Notes: generated from the sequence alone by a model not told the origin. Shown: positions 18,685 to 27,703, counted from the first letter of the stretch. The stretch: DNA of 42,094 nt from Desulforhopalus sp. (GCA_024710585.1 JANJUM010000084.1:1-42094), one strand, 5' to 3'. Translations and numbers: made by a program.

Positions 18685-18762
18685 TGGGGTGAGCGATGGG
18701 ACTTGAACCCACGGCCTCCTGGGCCACAACCAGGTGCTCTAACCAATTGAGCTACGCCCACC
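18685..18762 (-). tRNA. tRNA-His(GTG)
   Basis: Minus strand GGTGGGCGTAGCTCAATTGGTTAGAGCACCTGGTTGTGGCCCAGGAGGCCGTGGGTTCAAGTCCCATCGCTCACCCCA. Anticodon GTG in a 7-nt loop, G-1:C73 pair, encoded CCA. Confidence 0.97.
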
Positions 18763-18836
18763 ACGCGAATTCGCGAACGTATTGAAAAACCCGTCCTATA
18801 TACCTGCTCGGCAACCATTTTGCAAGGGCAAAATCG

Positions 18837-19484
18837 TTAGAGCTCCTCTTTGCAGTGCATGCACTTTTTCGCCTGCAGCTTGATGATCTCCATGCAGTGC
18901 GGGCACTCCTTCTTGTAATTGGCTTTGAGAATTCTGTCGAGGCTCTGGCCGACGGCGAACTCCACGGAGGGGTCGCGGAACTTGTGATTGCGGAGCGGGT
19001 CGATGCAGGAGAGGTCATTCAGTTTCTCCAGTACTTCCAGCGCCAGCATGCGGTCGTCTTTCGCCACAGCATCGTCGAGTATCAGCGTCAGCGGTGGCTG
19101 AAGGTCATGCTTTTCGACGCAGGTGGCCAGTGCCTCCTTGGCCTCCTTCTCCTTGTAATAACGCTCGTTTTGCAGACGCAATGCATCTCGGTCGATGACG
19201 CAGGCCTTGAAGGCGTCGGCGTTGCCGACCATCATGACGTTGCCCTCCTTGCTCTTGGGCAGCTCCATGTAGCGGTACGAGGCGTGGTGGCCATACTTGC
19301 TCTCGATATGGTCCCAACCCTTGAGAAACAGGGGACAATAATCGTTGAGGCAAATGAACATGACCTCCGAGCCCCAGCCAAGGCCGTCGCCGATGTGGAT
19401 CGGTGGCGCCTCGCAGCAGGACATAGTGGTGTTGCAGTGCGGGCAGACCTTGACTTCATCGAGAAAACTGTAATCGCGAAACAT
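18837..19484 (-). CDS. Conserved hypothetical protein with zinc-ribbon-like ends and HEAT-like middle
   Basis: CPHCNTTMSCCE at N-term, CLNDYCPLF, and C-terminal ECPHCMEIIKLQAKKCMHCKEEL. Start 19484 (MFRDYSFLDEVKVCPHC) preferred, with an upstream RBS-like AAGGAG. Confidence 0.75.
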   Translation of the reverse strand: MFRDYSFLDEVKVCPHCNTTMSCCEAPPIHIGDGLGWGSEVMFICLNDYCPLFLKGWDHIESKYGHHASYRYMELPKSKEGNVMMVGNADAFKACVIDRDALRLQNERYYKEKEAKEALATCVEKHDLQPPLTLILDDAVAKDDRMLALEVLEKLNDLSCIDPLRNHKFRDPSVEFAVGQSLDRILKANYKKECPHCMEIIKLQAKKCMHCKEEL

Positions 19485-19617
19485 GAGGGGAAGACTCCTT
19501 GAAAATATGGGGACCCGTGGCCGCCCTCGCTTCCCTGTCTCGGGGCGATGGCGATATGGGGTGGTTGCGGGCACTTGGCCAACTATAAGACCCGGATGAC
19601 AAATTACAACGGCAATA

Positions 19618-21309
19618 TCAACCTTTCATGGCCGGGCTGTTGATCACCTCATCGACGGCCTTGGCCTGCTTCATGTGGCGGCTGAGAAAGGTGGGGGGGA
19701 GGAAGCTGCGGTTGTTGTCCATGACTCTCGCCAGTTCTGCGATGTCGCCTGCTTCGGCAAGATCGATGAGCTGCAGGAGGTTGTTGGCAAAGGCGCGCAC
19801 GATCTTGCGGCCCTCTCCGGCGGTGGCCATTATTTCCGCATAGGTGCGTGGATTCTGGTTGTGCACCCTGGCCATGGCGAGGATGCCATAGAGGGAGGTC
19901 AGGGTAGAATGGCTGCCGATGTCGTCGCAGTCGATGCTGAATTCGCGCAGCGTCTTGGCCAGGGCCACCGAGATGGTGGTCGGCAGTTTCTGGCCGATGC
20001 CCATGAGGAGGTCGTGCCTGACGGCACTGTCATGGCAGATGTCGGCGCCGTGCTTGTAGAGGAACGCCTCGAACTCGCTGGAGAAGGCGCCGCTGCGCGG
20101 TGTCCTCACCACCGAGACGTTCTTGTCCTTCATGGTCAGCGCCTGCGGGCCCCAGAGGTTATGCACGAACATCACCTCGACGCCTTCTCCGGTGGCCTCG
20201 AGGGCGGCGGCGATGGTGTTTTCCGACTCGCCGGCGAGAATGATCAGCGCTTGCCCGCTCCGCAGCAGGGGGCCGTAGTTGCGAATGGTGGCGGCGGTCA
20301 CCGAAATGGGCACGCACACCACCACCACATCAACCCGAGGGATCATCTCCGCCGGGGTGAGCGCGGTGCTGCGTCCGGTGATCAGGGTTTTGTAGCCCTC
20401 GTTGTTGAGGCGCTCGGCGAACCACTTGCTCATGTCCCCGCTGCCGATGAAGCCGAAGCTGCGGATCTGCTTGACGCGCATCTCGACGCGAGGAAAAGAA
20501 CCGAGAATGCGCAGTGCGCCAGGCTCGTGGATGACGCCTCGTTCGATGTTGCGCAAGGCCTGCTGCATCTGTTCGTCCTGCTGATGCCCCTCGACCTCGA
20601 CGTAGATCTGCAGTTTTTGGGTCTTGATATCGTTTTCCGACTGCAGGTCGAGGATGTTGATGCCGCGACGGGTGAACTCGCCGAGGATGTCGGCGAGCAG
20701 GCCGACGCGGTCACGCAATGGTCGGGTCATCAAGGCGGTGGCGTCGAAGCCGGTGGCGGCGCCGAGGGTGTCGCCGATCACCGCGAAGCGCGTCCGGTTA
20801 TGGGATACCACCTCGCGGGCCACCAAGGAAAAGCCGTGGCGCAGGAGCAGTTCCTCGGAGTCGATGACCCCGAAGCCCTTTCGTCCCTCGTGACGGATGG
20901 CGGCCATGGCCGCTTCGATGTCGTGCACCGCCATCAGGGTGGCTTCCGGGTAATTGCGCTCGATATATTCGTCACACTGGCGGAATACCGAGTTTCGTCC
21001 GACGATGGTGGCGATGGCTGAGCCGTCGACGGCGTCGTCGCTGGTGCCTAAGGAGAGGTTGATCGGCAGTACGACGTTGTCGCGCCAGTGGCCTTTGTCC
21101 ATTTTCGAGACAAGGCGGAAATAGTCCTTTACCTCTCCCTCGCGCGTGTTGTAGACAGGGATGAGCGCCAGATCGGCCCGGCCTTCTCCGTACGCGGCGA
21201 GTACGTCGGCGATACGGGAGAAGAGGATGATCTCCCCATCGGGGAGGTAGGTGCGCGCCGCGCGATAGCTGTCGGAGGCGATCGGGCCGAGGGTGGCAAG
21301 AGTTTTCAT
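19618..21309 (-). CDS. Fused prephenate dehydratase-like / ACT / prephenate dehydrogenase-like protein
   Basis: N-terminal PDT-like (MKTLATLGPIASDSYRAA...ALIPVYNTREGEVKDYF...NRTRFAVIGD), ACT (DRVGLLADILGEFTRRGINILDLQSEN), C-terminal NAD-binding PDH-like (SFGFIGSGDMSKWFAERL...VDVVVVCVPIS...MFVHNLWGPQ). ATG 21309 preferred over the ORF-track 21585. Confidence 0.8.
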   Translation of the reverse strand: MKTLATLGPIASDSYRAARTYLPDGEIILFSRIADVLAAYGEGRADLALIPVYNTREGEVKDYFRLVSKMDKGHWRDNVVLPINLSLGTSDDAVDGSAIATIVGRNSVFRQCDEYIERNYPEATLMAVHDIEAAMAAIRHEGRKGFGVIDSEELLLRHGFSLVAREVVSHNRTRFAVIGDTLGAATGFDATALMTRPLRDRVGLLADILGEFTRRGINILDLQSENDIKTQKLQIYVEVEGHQQDEQMQQALRNIERGVIHEPGALRILGSFPRVEMRVKQIRSFGFIGSGDMSKWFAERLNNEGYKTLITGRSTALTPAEMIPRVDVVVVCVPISVTAATIRNYGPLLRSGQALIILAGESENTIAAALEATGEGVEVMFVHNLWGPQALTMKDKNVSVVRTPRSGAFSSEFEAFLYKHGADICHDSAVRHDLLMGIGQKLPTTISVALAKTLREFSIDCDDIGSHSTLTSLYGILAMARVHNQNPRTYAEIMATAGEGRKIVRAFANNLLQLIDLAEAGDIAELARVMDNNRSFLPPTFLSRHMKQAKAVDEVINSPAMKG

Positions 21310-21464
21310 GATGGCTGCCCGCTGACAAAAATGGAATACCCCGGCCCGCCCGGCGGCTGCGGGCCGGAGGGTGGCTGGGCGATGGCCTGTGCAAAATATC
21401 CGTTCTCTCTCCTCCCGGCAAGAGCTATCCGCCTCCTCTGGCGGTCGCCACCTTTTCCGAAGCG

Positions 21465-24419
21465 ATGCCCGCCACCCTCGACGAATACCTCGACGCCCTG
21501 AAAAGCTCCCGTAAGTTCGGGCCGCAGGTAGTCTGTCAGCGCACCACGGCGGCGCTGCCGGCGGCCTTTGCCGGTTCCACGCCATCGCTCTCCCCGGTCT
21601 TGTGGCGTGCTCTTCAACAAGGGGGTATCGACCGACTCTATAGCCACCAGGCGGAGGCGATAGAGCTCATCTGCGCCGGCCATGACGTGGTGGTGGCAAC
21701 GCCCACCGCCTCGGGCAAGAGCCTCATCTACAACCTGCCGGTGGTCGATGACCTCCTCGGTGACTCCCCCGGCCACTCGCTCTACCTCTTCCCCCTCAAG
21801 GCCCTCGCCCAGGATCAATACCAGGGGCTGTGCACGCTCTTTGGGCGGCTGCCGGAGGGGGAGCGCAGCCGGCATCCACGCCTCGCCGCCCTTTTCGATG
21901 GCGACACCGGCAGCGCTCTGCGGCGACGCATCAAGGACGACCCGCCGCGGGTGCTGTTCACCAATCCCGAGATGCTCCATCTGTCCCTGCTCCCCTATCA
22001 TCAGGGCTGGCAGGAATTTTTCTCGCGCCTGCGCTACGTAGTGGTCGACGAGGTGCACAGCTACCGCGGCATTTTCGGCAGCCACATGGCCTGGGTGCTG
22101 CGCCGCCTGCAGCGCCTTGCCGAACATTACGGCAGTTCGCCGATCTTCGTGCTGCTCTCGGCCACCGTCGGCAACCCCGGCGAACTCGGCGGCAGGTTGC
22201 TGGGCAGGGAGGTGAAGGTGGTCACGACTTCGGGAGCCCCCGGTGCCGAGCGCCACATGCTCTTGCTCAACCCCTGGGACAGCGCCGCCCATGCCGCCAG
22301 CCAGCTGCTCGAGGCGGCGATAAAGCGGGGGCTGCGCACCATCGTTTACACCCAGTCGCGACGCATGACCGAGTTGATCAGCATGTGGACCGCGCCGCGC
22401 CTTGGCCCCCTGGCGGGGCGGCTGAGCGCCTACCGCGCCGGGTTCCTTCCCGAGGAACGGCGCGATATCGAGAGGTTGCTGTTCAGTGGCGAACTGCTCG
22501 GGGTGGTGGCGACTTCGGCGCTGGAACTGGGTATCGATATCGGCGACCTCGACCTCTGCCTGCTCGTCGGCTATCCCGGTTCGATCATGGCCACCAGGCA
22601 GCGGGGCGGCAGGGTGGGGCGGGGCATGCGCCCCTCGGCAACAGTCCTCATCGGCCAGGAGGATGCCCTCGATCAGCACTTCATGCGCATCCCCGAAGAT
22701 TTCTTCGCCCGCTCGCCGGAAGCGGCGGTGCTCAACCCCGGCAACCCGGCGGTGATGGCGCAGCATCTGCAATGTGCCGCCGCCGAGTTGCCCTTGCGGC
22801 GGGATGAGGTTCTCCTTGAAGACGAGGAACGGCGTCAGGCGGTGCAGCGGCTGGAAGAGGCGAAATTTCTCCTGCAGACCGCCGACGGCGAGCGCTGGAT
22901 TGCCTCGCGCACCTTGCCGCAGCGTGATGTCAGCCTGCGCGGGGCTGGCCGTCAGATGGTCATCATCGATGGTGAGAACGGCGAGATCATTGGCGAAATT
23001 GACAGCGGCCGGGCTATCAAGGAGTGTCACCAGGGAGCAGTCTACCTCCATCGCGCCACCACCTGGGTGGTGGAACGTTTCTCCCTCGACGATGGCGAGA
23101 TCGTCGCCAGACGTCACAGCCCGAGTTACTTCACCCGGCCAACCAGCGACAAACGAACGGAAATTCTTGCAACCCAGAGTTCCAAAGGGACTTTTGTCGC
23201 CGCGGTGCACTTCGGTCGCGTACGCGTCACCGAGCGGGTCACCGGCTACCAGAAACGCAACAATCATACCCAGAAGCTGGTAACCACAGTCCCCCTTGAC
23301 ATGCCCGAGCAGACCATGGAGAGCGAAGGGCTGTGGCTCGTCATCCCTGCCGAGATCGTTCTCCTCTGCGAAAAGGAGAAATACCATTTCATGGGGGCCA
23401 TCCACGCCCTGGAACACGCCATGATCGCCCTCTTTCCCCTGCTGGTGCTCTGCGACCGTAACGATATCGGCGGAATCTCCTGTCCGCTGCACGCGCAGAC
23501 GGAGGAGGCGACGATTTTTCTCTATGATGGCTACCCCGGAGGGGTCGGCCTGTGCGCCGAAGCCTACGCCAGGATCGACGAGCTTCTCCTGCAGACGAGG
23601 CAAACGGTGGCCACCTGCCCCTGCGAGAACGGGTGCCCCTCCTGTGTCCACTCGCCACGTTGTGGTTCGGGAAACCGGCCGATAGATAAAAAGGCCTGCC
23701 TCTATTTGCTCGAGTTGCTGCTGGTCAGGGAGTCGGTGCAGGCAAAGGCGGTGCCTGCCGTGCCTCCTGTGCCCCACGTCCTCGCCACGGCGCCGTCTCA
23801 AGCCCCGCTGCAAGTATCGCCTCGGGGCCTGGCGGCCCTGCCGGAGCATTTCGTCGTCTTCGATGTGGAGACCCAAAGGTCGGCGGAGGAGGCAGGCGGC
23901 TGGCACCGCGCCGACAATATGGGGCTAGCGCTGGCCGTGGTCTATGATTCGCGCTTGGGGGATTTTATCACCTATCTCGAAGACGAGGCCGAGCGGCTGG
24001 TCGAGCATCTTGCCGGCAGCGAACTCGTCGTCGGCTTCAACAACCGGCGCTTCGACAATCTGGTGCTCTCCGCCTACAGTTCCATCGACCTCAATTGCCT
24101 GCCGACGCTTGACCTGCTCGAGGAGGTCCACAATGCCCTTGGCTATCGCATCAGCTTGAACGGCCTCGCCGAACATACCCTGGGGGTAAAAAAGATGGCG
24201 GATGGTCTGCAGTCGCTGCGCTGGTACAAGGAAGGGCGCATCGATCTCATCCGTCATTATTGTCGTCAGGATGTGGAGATTACCCGCGACCTCTTCCTGC
24301 ATGCCCTCGAGCACGGCTACCTGCTGTTCGCCAACAAGAAAAAGGTCGAAGTGCGGCTGCCTCTGGCACTGGACAGGCGCATCGAGGCCCTGCTCGCCAT
24401 GGCTGCGAGAGATAAGTGA
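21465..24419 (+). CDS. MrfA-like DEAD/DEAH-box helicase with DUF1998 zinc site fused to MrfB-like DEDDy 3'-5' exonuclease domain
   Basis: Helicase motifs TPTASGKS, DEVH, SATVGN, QRGGRVGRG; Cys cluster CPCENGCPSCVHSPRCGSGN; C-terminal RNase H-like exonuclease FVVFDVETQ...VVGFNNRRFDNLVL...YCRQDVEITRDLFLHAL. Confidence 0.9.
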   Translation: MPATLDEYLDALKSSRKFGPQVVCQRTTAALPAAFAGSTPSLSPVLWRALQQGGIDRLYSHQAEAIELICAGHDVVVATPTASGKSLIYNLPVVDDLLGDSPGHSLYLFPLKALAQDQYQGLCTLFGRLPEGERSRHPRLAALFDGDTGSALRRRIKDDPPRVLFTNPEMLHLSLLPYHQGWQEFFSRLRYVVVDEVHSYRGIFGSHMAWVLRRLQRLAEHYGSSPIFVLLSATVGNPGELGGRLLGREVKVVTTSGAPGAERHMLLLNPWDSAAHAASQLLEAAIKRGLRTIVYTQSRRMTELISMWTAPRLGPLAGRLSAYRAGFLPEERRDIERLLFSGELLGVVATSALELGIDIGDLDLCLLVGYPGSIMATRQRGGRVGRGMRPSATVLIGQEDALDQHFMRIPEDFFARSPEAAVLNPGNPAVMAQHLQCAAAELPLRRDEVLLEDEERRQAVQRLEEAKFLLQTADGERWIASRTLPQRDVSLRGAGRQMVIIDGENGEIIGEIDSGRAIKECHQGAVYLHRATTWVVERFSLDDGEIVARRHSPSYFTRPTSDKRTEILATQSSKGTFVAAVHFGRVRVTERVTGYQKRNNHTQKLVTTVPLDMPEQTMESEGLWLVIPAEIVLLCEKEKYHFMGAIHALEHAMIALFPLLVLCDRNDIGGISCPLHAQTEEATIFLYDGYPGGVGLCAEAYARIDELLLQTRQTVATCPCENGCPSCVHSPRCGSGNRPIDKKACLYLLELLLVRESVQAKAVPAVPPVPHVLATAPSQAPLQVSPRGLAALPEHFVVFDVETQRSAEEAGGWHRADNMGLALAVVYDSRLGDFITYLEDEAERLVEHLAGSELVVGFNNRRFDNLVLSAYSSIDLNCLPTLDLLEEVHNALGYRISLNGLAEHTLGVKKMADGLQSLRWYKEGRIDLIRHYCRQDVEITRDLFLHALEHGYLLFANKKKVEVRLPLALDRRIEALLAMAARDK

Positions 24420-24537
24420 CGGTGTTCAAGGGACCCGGAGTCGAGGTCAAGCCTCTCGCTATCCGGCAGGGGAGAGGGGTTGGCTGCGGCCCGCCCAGGA
24501 CCTCATCTTACTGCTGTCGGGGCTGAAAATAGGATGT

Positions 24538-24987
24538 TTATGGCCACAGCAGCGGGCTGAAGATCCACCCGCTGGTTCCGCTACCATGGCGAACCTGCGT
24601 CCATTTTTCCTTGCTGCCCACCTTGGTAAGGACAACGCCCCGCTCGACATCGGCAACTACCGCTGCCGATGTGGAGGGTTCTGCACGCATGTTGACGCTG
24701 TTGTCGGAAATGACGATGACCGTGTCGCATTTCTTGACCAGGCTCTGGTGGATCCAGCCGGAATCCTGCTCGAAATCGCTGACCTTGTACCACTCGCCCT
24801 CCTTGTCGACGACCTTGAGGGGATAGCCTTGAAAAAGCTCCATGGAGGTGGGGTTGTTTTTGCCCGGCCCGGTTCTGACGGTGGCCTTGTCGGAGGTGAC
24901 GGTGAGATAATCGGCGGCCATGGCCGGTGCCAGCCAGAAAGAGCAGGCCAGGCCGAAGGTGGCGATGCGTATGGCGATAGTTTTCAT
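24538..24987 (-). CDS. Secreted tandem SH3b-domain protein
   Basis: Signal peptide MKTIAIRIATFGLACSFWLAPAMA; two SH3b units (ATVRTGPGKNNPTSMELFQGYPLKVVDKEGEWYKVSD; VNMRAEPSTSAAVVADVERGVVLTKVGSKEKWTQV). Confidence 0.87.
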   Translation of the reverse strand: MKTIAIRIATFGLACSFWLAPAMAADYLTVTSDKATVRTGPGKNNPTSMELFQGYPLKVVDKEGEWYKVSDFEQDSGWIHQSLVKKCDTVIVISDNSVNMRAEPSTSAAVVADVERGVVLTKVGSKEKWTQVRHGSGTSGWIFSPLLWP

Positions 24988-25110
24988 ATATCCTCTTTAT
25001 ATCATGATATTTCTTTTGGTACAGGGCAGGTGCGCACGGTGTTGCCTGTCGGTGTTCTTTAGCATGGATCGCCGGGCAAGTCAAATGGGTTGCCCGGGAA
25101 GTGCTGGCCT

Positions 25111-26034
25111 CTACGGGAAAAGAAGTCGAGGAATTTCCGGCTCGAGGAGCACGGTCGCTGCAAAGGGCAGGGTCTGGTTGTCGTGTCTATGGCCAGCGGG
25201 GATGTTGGCCCAGATGGGGTAGGTCTCCCCTGCGCAGAGCTCCGCCACCCGCCCCAGGACCATGTCGAGATATTGCCTGTTGCGCTGGTCTTCAGGAGCG
25301 TAGAGGCCTGAGAAATCTCCGAGCAGCAGCCCGGCCAGGCCACGGAACTTGCCGGCCAGAAAGAGCTGGGTGAGCAGGCGGTCAATACGGTAGGGGGGCT
25401 CGTTGACCTCCTCGAGGAAAATCACTTTGCCCTGCCAGGGAAAATCGAAGGGGGTGCCGATCAGGCTGACCAGGCTGGCCAGGTTGCCGCCAAACAGCGG
25501 GGCGGACACCCTATCCCCATGACGCAGCACCATGCGGCTGGTGATGTCGATGGGCTCGTGCCAGTGACCCTGCAGGCAGCGCTGCAGTCGTTGCCGTGCG
25601 GCGGGGGAGGCATCGCCGAGGCTGGTCAGCACCGGACCGTGCAGAGAGACCATGCCGAAATGGACGCCGAGATGGTTGAGCAGGATGGAGATATCGGAGA
25701 AACCCACCAGCAGCTTGGGGTGGGCGGCAAGGAGACTCGCGTCAAGAAAGGGGAGCAGGCGCAGGCAGCCGAAACCACCGCGCACGGCGATGATCGCTGC
25801 GACATTGGCGTCGGTGAACAGGGCATGAAGTTCGTCTGCCCGGCGCTGGTCGCTGCCGGCGAGATATTCTTGGCCGGGCCACAGCTCGGCGGGCAGGCGC
25901 ACGGCATAGCCCATCTCATTGAGGGCTCTCACCCCCGCGGCGAGACGCTCGGGATGTGCCGGCCGACCGGCGGGGGCGGCGACGCCGATGGTGTCGCCGG
26001 GCCGCAGGGGCCGTGGCATGAGCAATACTGTCAT
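25111..26034 (-). CDS. ldcA: L,D-carboxypeptidase (peptidase S66, LdcA-like)
   Basis: RPGDTIGVAAPAG, FTDANVAAIIAVRGGFGCLRLLPFLD, LLVGFSDISILLNHLG, GMVSLHGPV, LFGGNLASLVSLIGTPFDFPWQGKVIFLEEVNEPPYRIDRLLTQL. Confidence 0.92.
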   Translation of the reverse strand: MTVLLMPRPLRPGDTIGVAAPAGRPAHPERLAAGVRALNEMGYAVRLPAELWPGQEYLAGSDQRRADELHALFTDANVAAIIAVRGGFGCLRLLPFLDASLLAAHPKLLVGFSDISILLNHLGVHFGMVSLHGPVLTSLGDASPAARQRLQRCLQGHWHEPIDITSRMVLRHGDRVSAPLFGGNLASLVSLIGTPFDFPWQGKVIFLEEVNEPPYRIDRLLTQLFLAGKFRGLAGLLLGDFSGLYAPEDQRNRQYLDMVLGRVAELCAGETYPIWANIPAGHRHDNQTLPFAATVLLEPEIPRLLFP

Positions 26035-26831
26035 GAGAGGACGGTTTTGCGGTAGATGACCGACAGGCCGGTCAGGGTCAGCATGGGGTCGATAAGGTCG
26101 ATTGCCGAGGAGAAGGGGGCAATCAGGGTTGCCATGCCCCCGGTGGCCACGACCCGGAAGGCCTCTCCTGGGGCAGGCGCCATTTCTTTTCTTATGCCGC
26201 CCACCAGGCCGTCGATCATTGCCCCGTAGCCATAGAGAATGCCACTCTTCATGGCCTGGACCGTCGACTTGCCGATGATCCGTGGCGGGGCTTCGGAGAC
26301 GTCGATATGCGGCAGTTTGGCGGTCCTGCTCGCCAGGGCTTCGAGAGAGATGGCGATGCCCGGGAGGATGGTTCCACCGAGGTAGGTGCAGTCTTCGGTG
26401 ACGCAGTCGAAGGTGATGGCCGTGCCGAAGTCGATGACGATCTGCTTGCAGGGCTTGAGATGATGGGCGGCGATGGCGTTGACGAGGCGGTCGGCGCCAA
26501 CCTCCTGGGGGTTGTCGAGCGCCACGTTGATCAGGGGCTTGAGACGGTCGTAAGAGACGACGACGATATCGCGTTCAAGCTCGGTGGCGAAGTGACGGCG
26601 GCAGCAGGCCAGCCAGGCTGTCTCCAAGGTGGGGACGACACTGGCGATGACGATGCCGCGAATCTTCCCCTTGTCTATTCCGGCCATGGCGAATAAGCTG
26701 TGGTAGCGGATGGCCAGTTCGTCGGCGGTGCTCTTGGCATCGGATTTGAGCCGCCACTGGTCGACGAGCCGCTCACCATCATACATCCCCGTAACGGTGT
26801 GGGAGTTGCCGATATCGACGACGAGATACAT
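26031..26831 (-). CDS. coaX: Type III pantothenate kinase
   Basis: MYLVVDIGNSHTVTGMYD, VGADRLVNAIAAH, IVIDFGTAITFDCV, LGGTILPGIAIS, VVATGGMA. ATGA overlap with ldcA. Confidence 0.95.
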   Translation of the reverse strand: MYLVVDIGNSHTVTGMYDGERLVDQWRLKSDAKSTADELAIRYHSLFAMAGIDKGKIRGIVIASVVPTLETAWLACCRRHFATELERDIVVVSYDRLKPLINVALDNPQEVGADRLVNAIAAHHLKPCKQIVIDFGTAITFDCVTEDCTYLGGTILPGIAISLEALASRTAKLPHIDVSEAPPRIIGKSTVQAMKSGILYGYGAMIDGLVGGIRKEMAPAPGEAFRVVATGGMATLIAPFSSAIDLIDPMLTLTGLSVIYRKTVLS

Positions 26832-26957
26832 CGTTCACCTCATAGGATATGGGATCTGCCCCCTGGCCGGATAATCCCCGCCGTGCCCTGCCCGGGTCGG
26901 GGATGGCAGGGGGGTCGGAAAGTCCCTCTATACCATATTCAACCAGCAGAAGACACT

Positions 26958-27278
26958 ATGAATAAGACCGTTTTCGTCGTTACCACGACGGTCGAGCACA
27001 AGGAGGATGGCGAGCGGCTGGCCGCGCTGCTCCTCGAGCGTCGCCTCGTCGCCTGCGCCCAGATCTCAGGCCCGCTGACCAGCGTCTACCGCTGGCAGGG
27101 CGAGACCGTCACCGCTGCAGAGTACCTGCTCACCCTGAAGACCCGGCACAGCCTCTTTCGGCAGGTCGAGGAACTGTTGCGCGAGGAGCACCCCTATCAG
27201 GTCCCGGAGATCCTCGGTGACGAGGTGGCGGTTGCCAGTCAGGCCTATGCCGACTGGGTCGAGGGGGAGACGTCATGA
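26958..27278 (+). CDS. cutA: CutA family divalent-cation tolerance protein
   Basis: VVTTTVEHKEDGERLAALLLERRLVACAQISGPLTSVYRWQGETVTAAEYLLTLKTRHSLFRQVEELLREEHPYQVPEIL; start ATG 26958. Confidence 0.93.
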   Translation: MNKTVFVVTTTVEHKEDGERLAALLLERRLVACAQISGPLTSVYRWQGETVTAAEYLLTLKTRHSLFRQVEELLREEHPYQVPEILGDEVAVASQAYADWVEGETS

Positions 27279-27481
27279 ACGGCAAGCCCAATAGCGGCGG
27301 CTATCGCAAGCGCCGCAGCGGCAATTACGTCTGCCACTGCTGCAAGAAGGAACAGGTGTTCTGCTGGAGCTGTCCCTGTGGGTTTATGATCTGCAAGGAG
27401 TGCTTCGAGGAGAACAAATGGGGTATCAGCAACGGTCCGACCTGGATCTGCCCTGACTGCGAGCGCATCAGGATGATGTGA
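27275..27481 (+). CDS. Small Cys-rich zinc-ribbon-like hypothetical protein
   Basis: 68 aa, NYVCHCCKKEQVFCWSCPCGFMICKECFEENKWGISNGPTWICPDCERIRMM; ATGA overlap with cutA. Confidence 0.72.
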   Translation: MNGKPNSGGYRKRRSGNYVCHCCKKEQVFCWSCPCGFMICKECFEENKWGISNGPTWICPDCERIRMM

Positions 27482-27703
27482 TCGGACTTTCACACAAGGT
27501 CGGTGGGAGTATTTGTATATCGGAGAGTGGAAGCGCCACGGCTCGCCCTGAGGTGTGCCGGCAGTTCAGGCGAGTTGGCGAAGAACATATGCGGAGGTGG
27601 CTTTATCACAGGGTAGGGCACTGGTCGGGGAAGTTTGCCGAAGCTTGCGGTCGCTCGTCAAATGCAATAAGATGGCCGCGGCAATGGCATCCCGAGAATT
27701 ATT

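Noticed and set aside
19675-21021. 448-aa plus-strand ORF
   Set aside because: Antisense to the PDT-ACT-PDH fusion gene, His/Gly/Ala/Val-rich with no domain signature.
21306-23906. 866-aa minus-strand ORF
   Set aside because: Antisense shadow of the strongly supported helicase-exonuclease gene; high-GC third positions keep the opposite frame open, and the product shows no recognisable domain.
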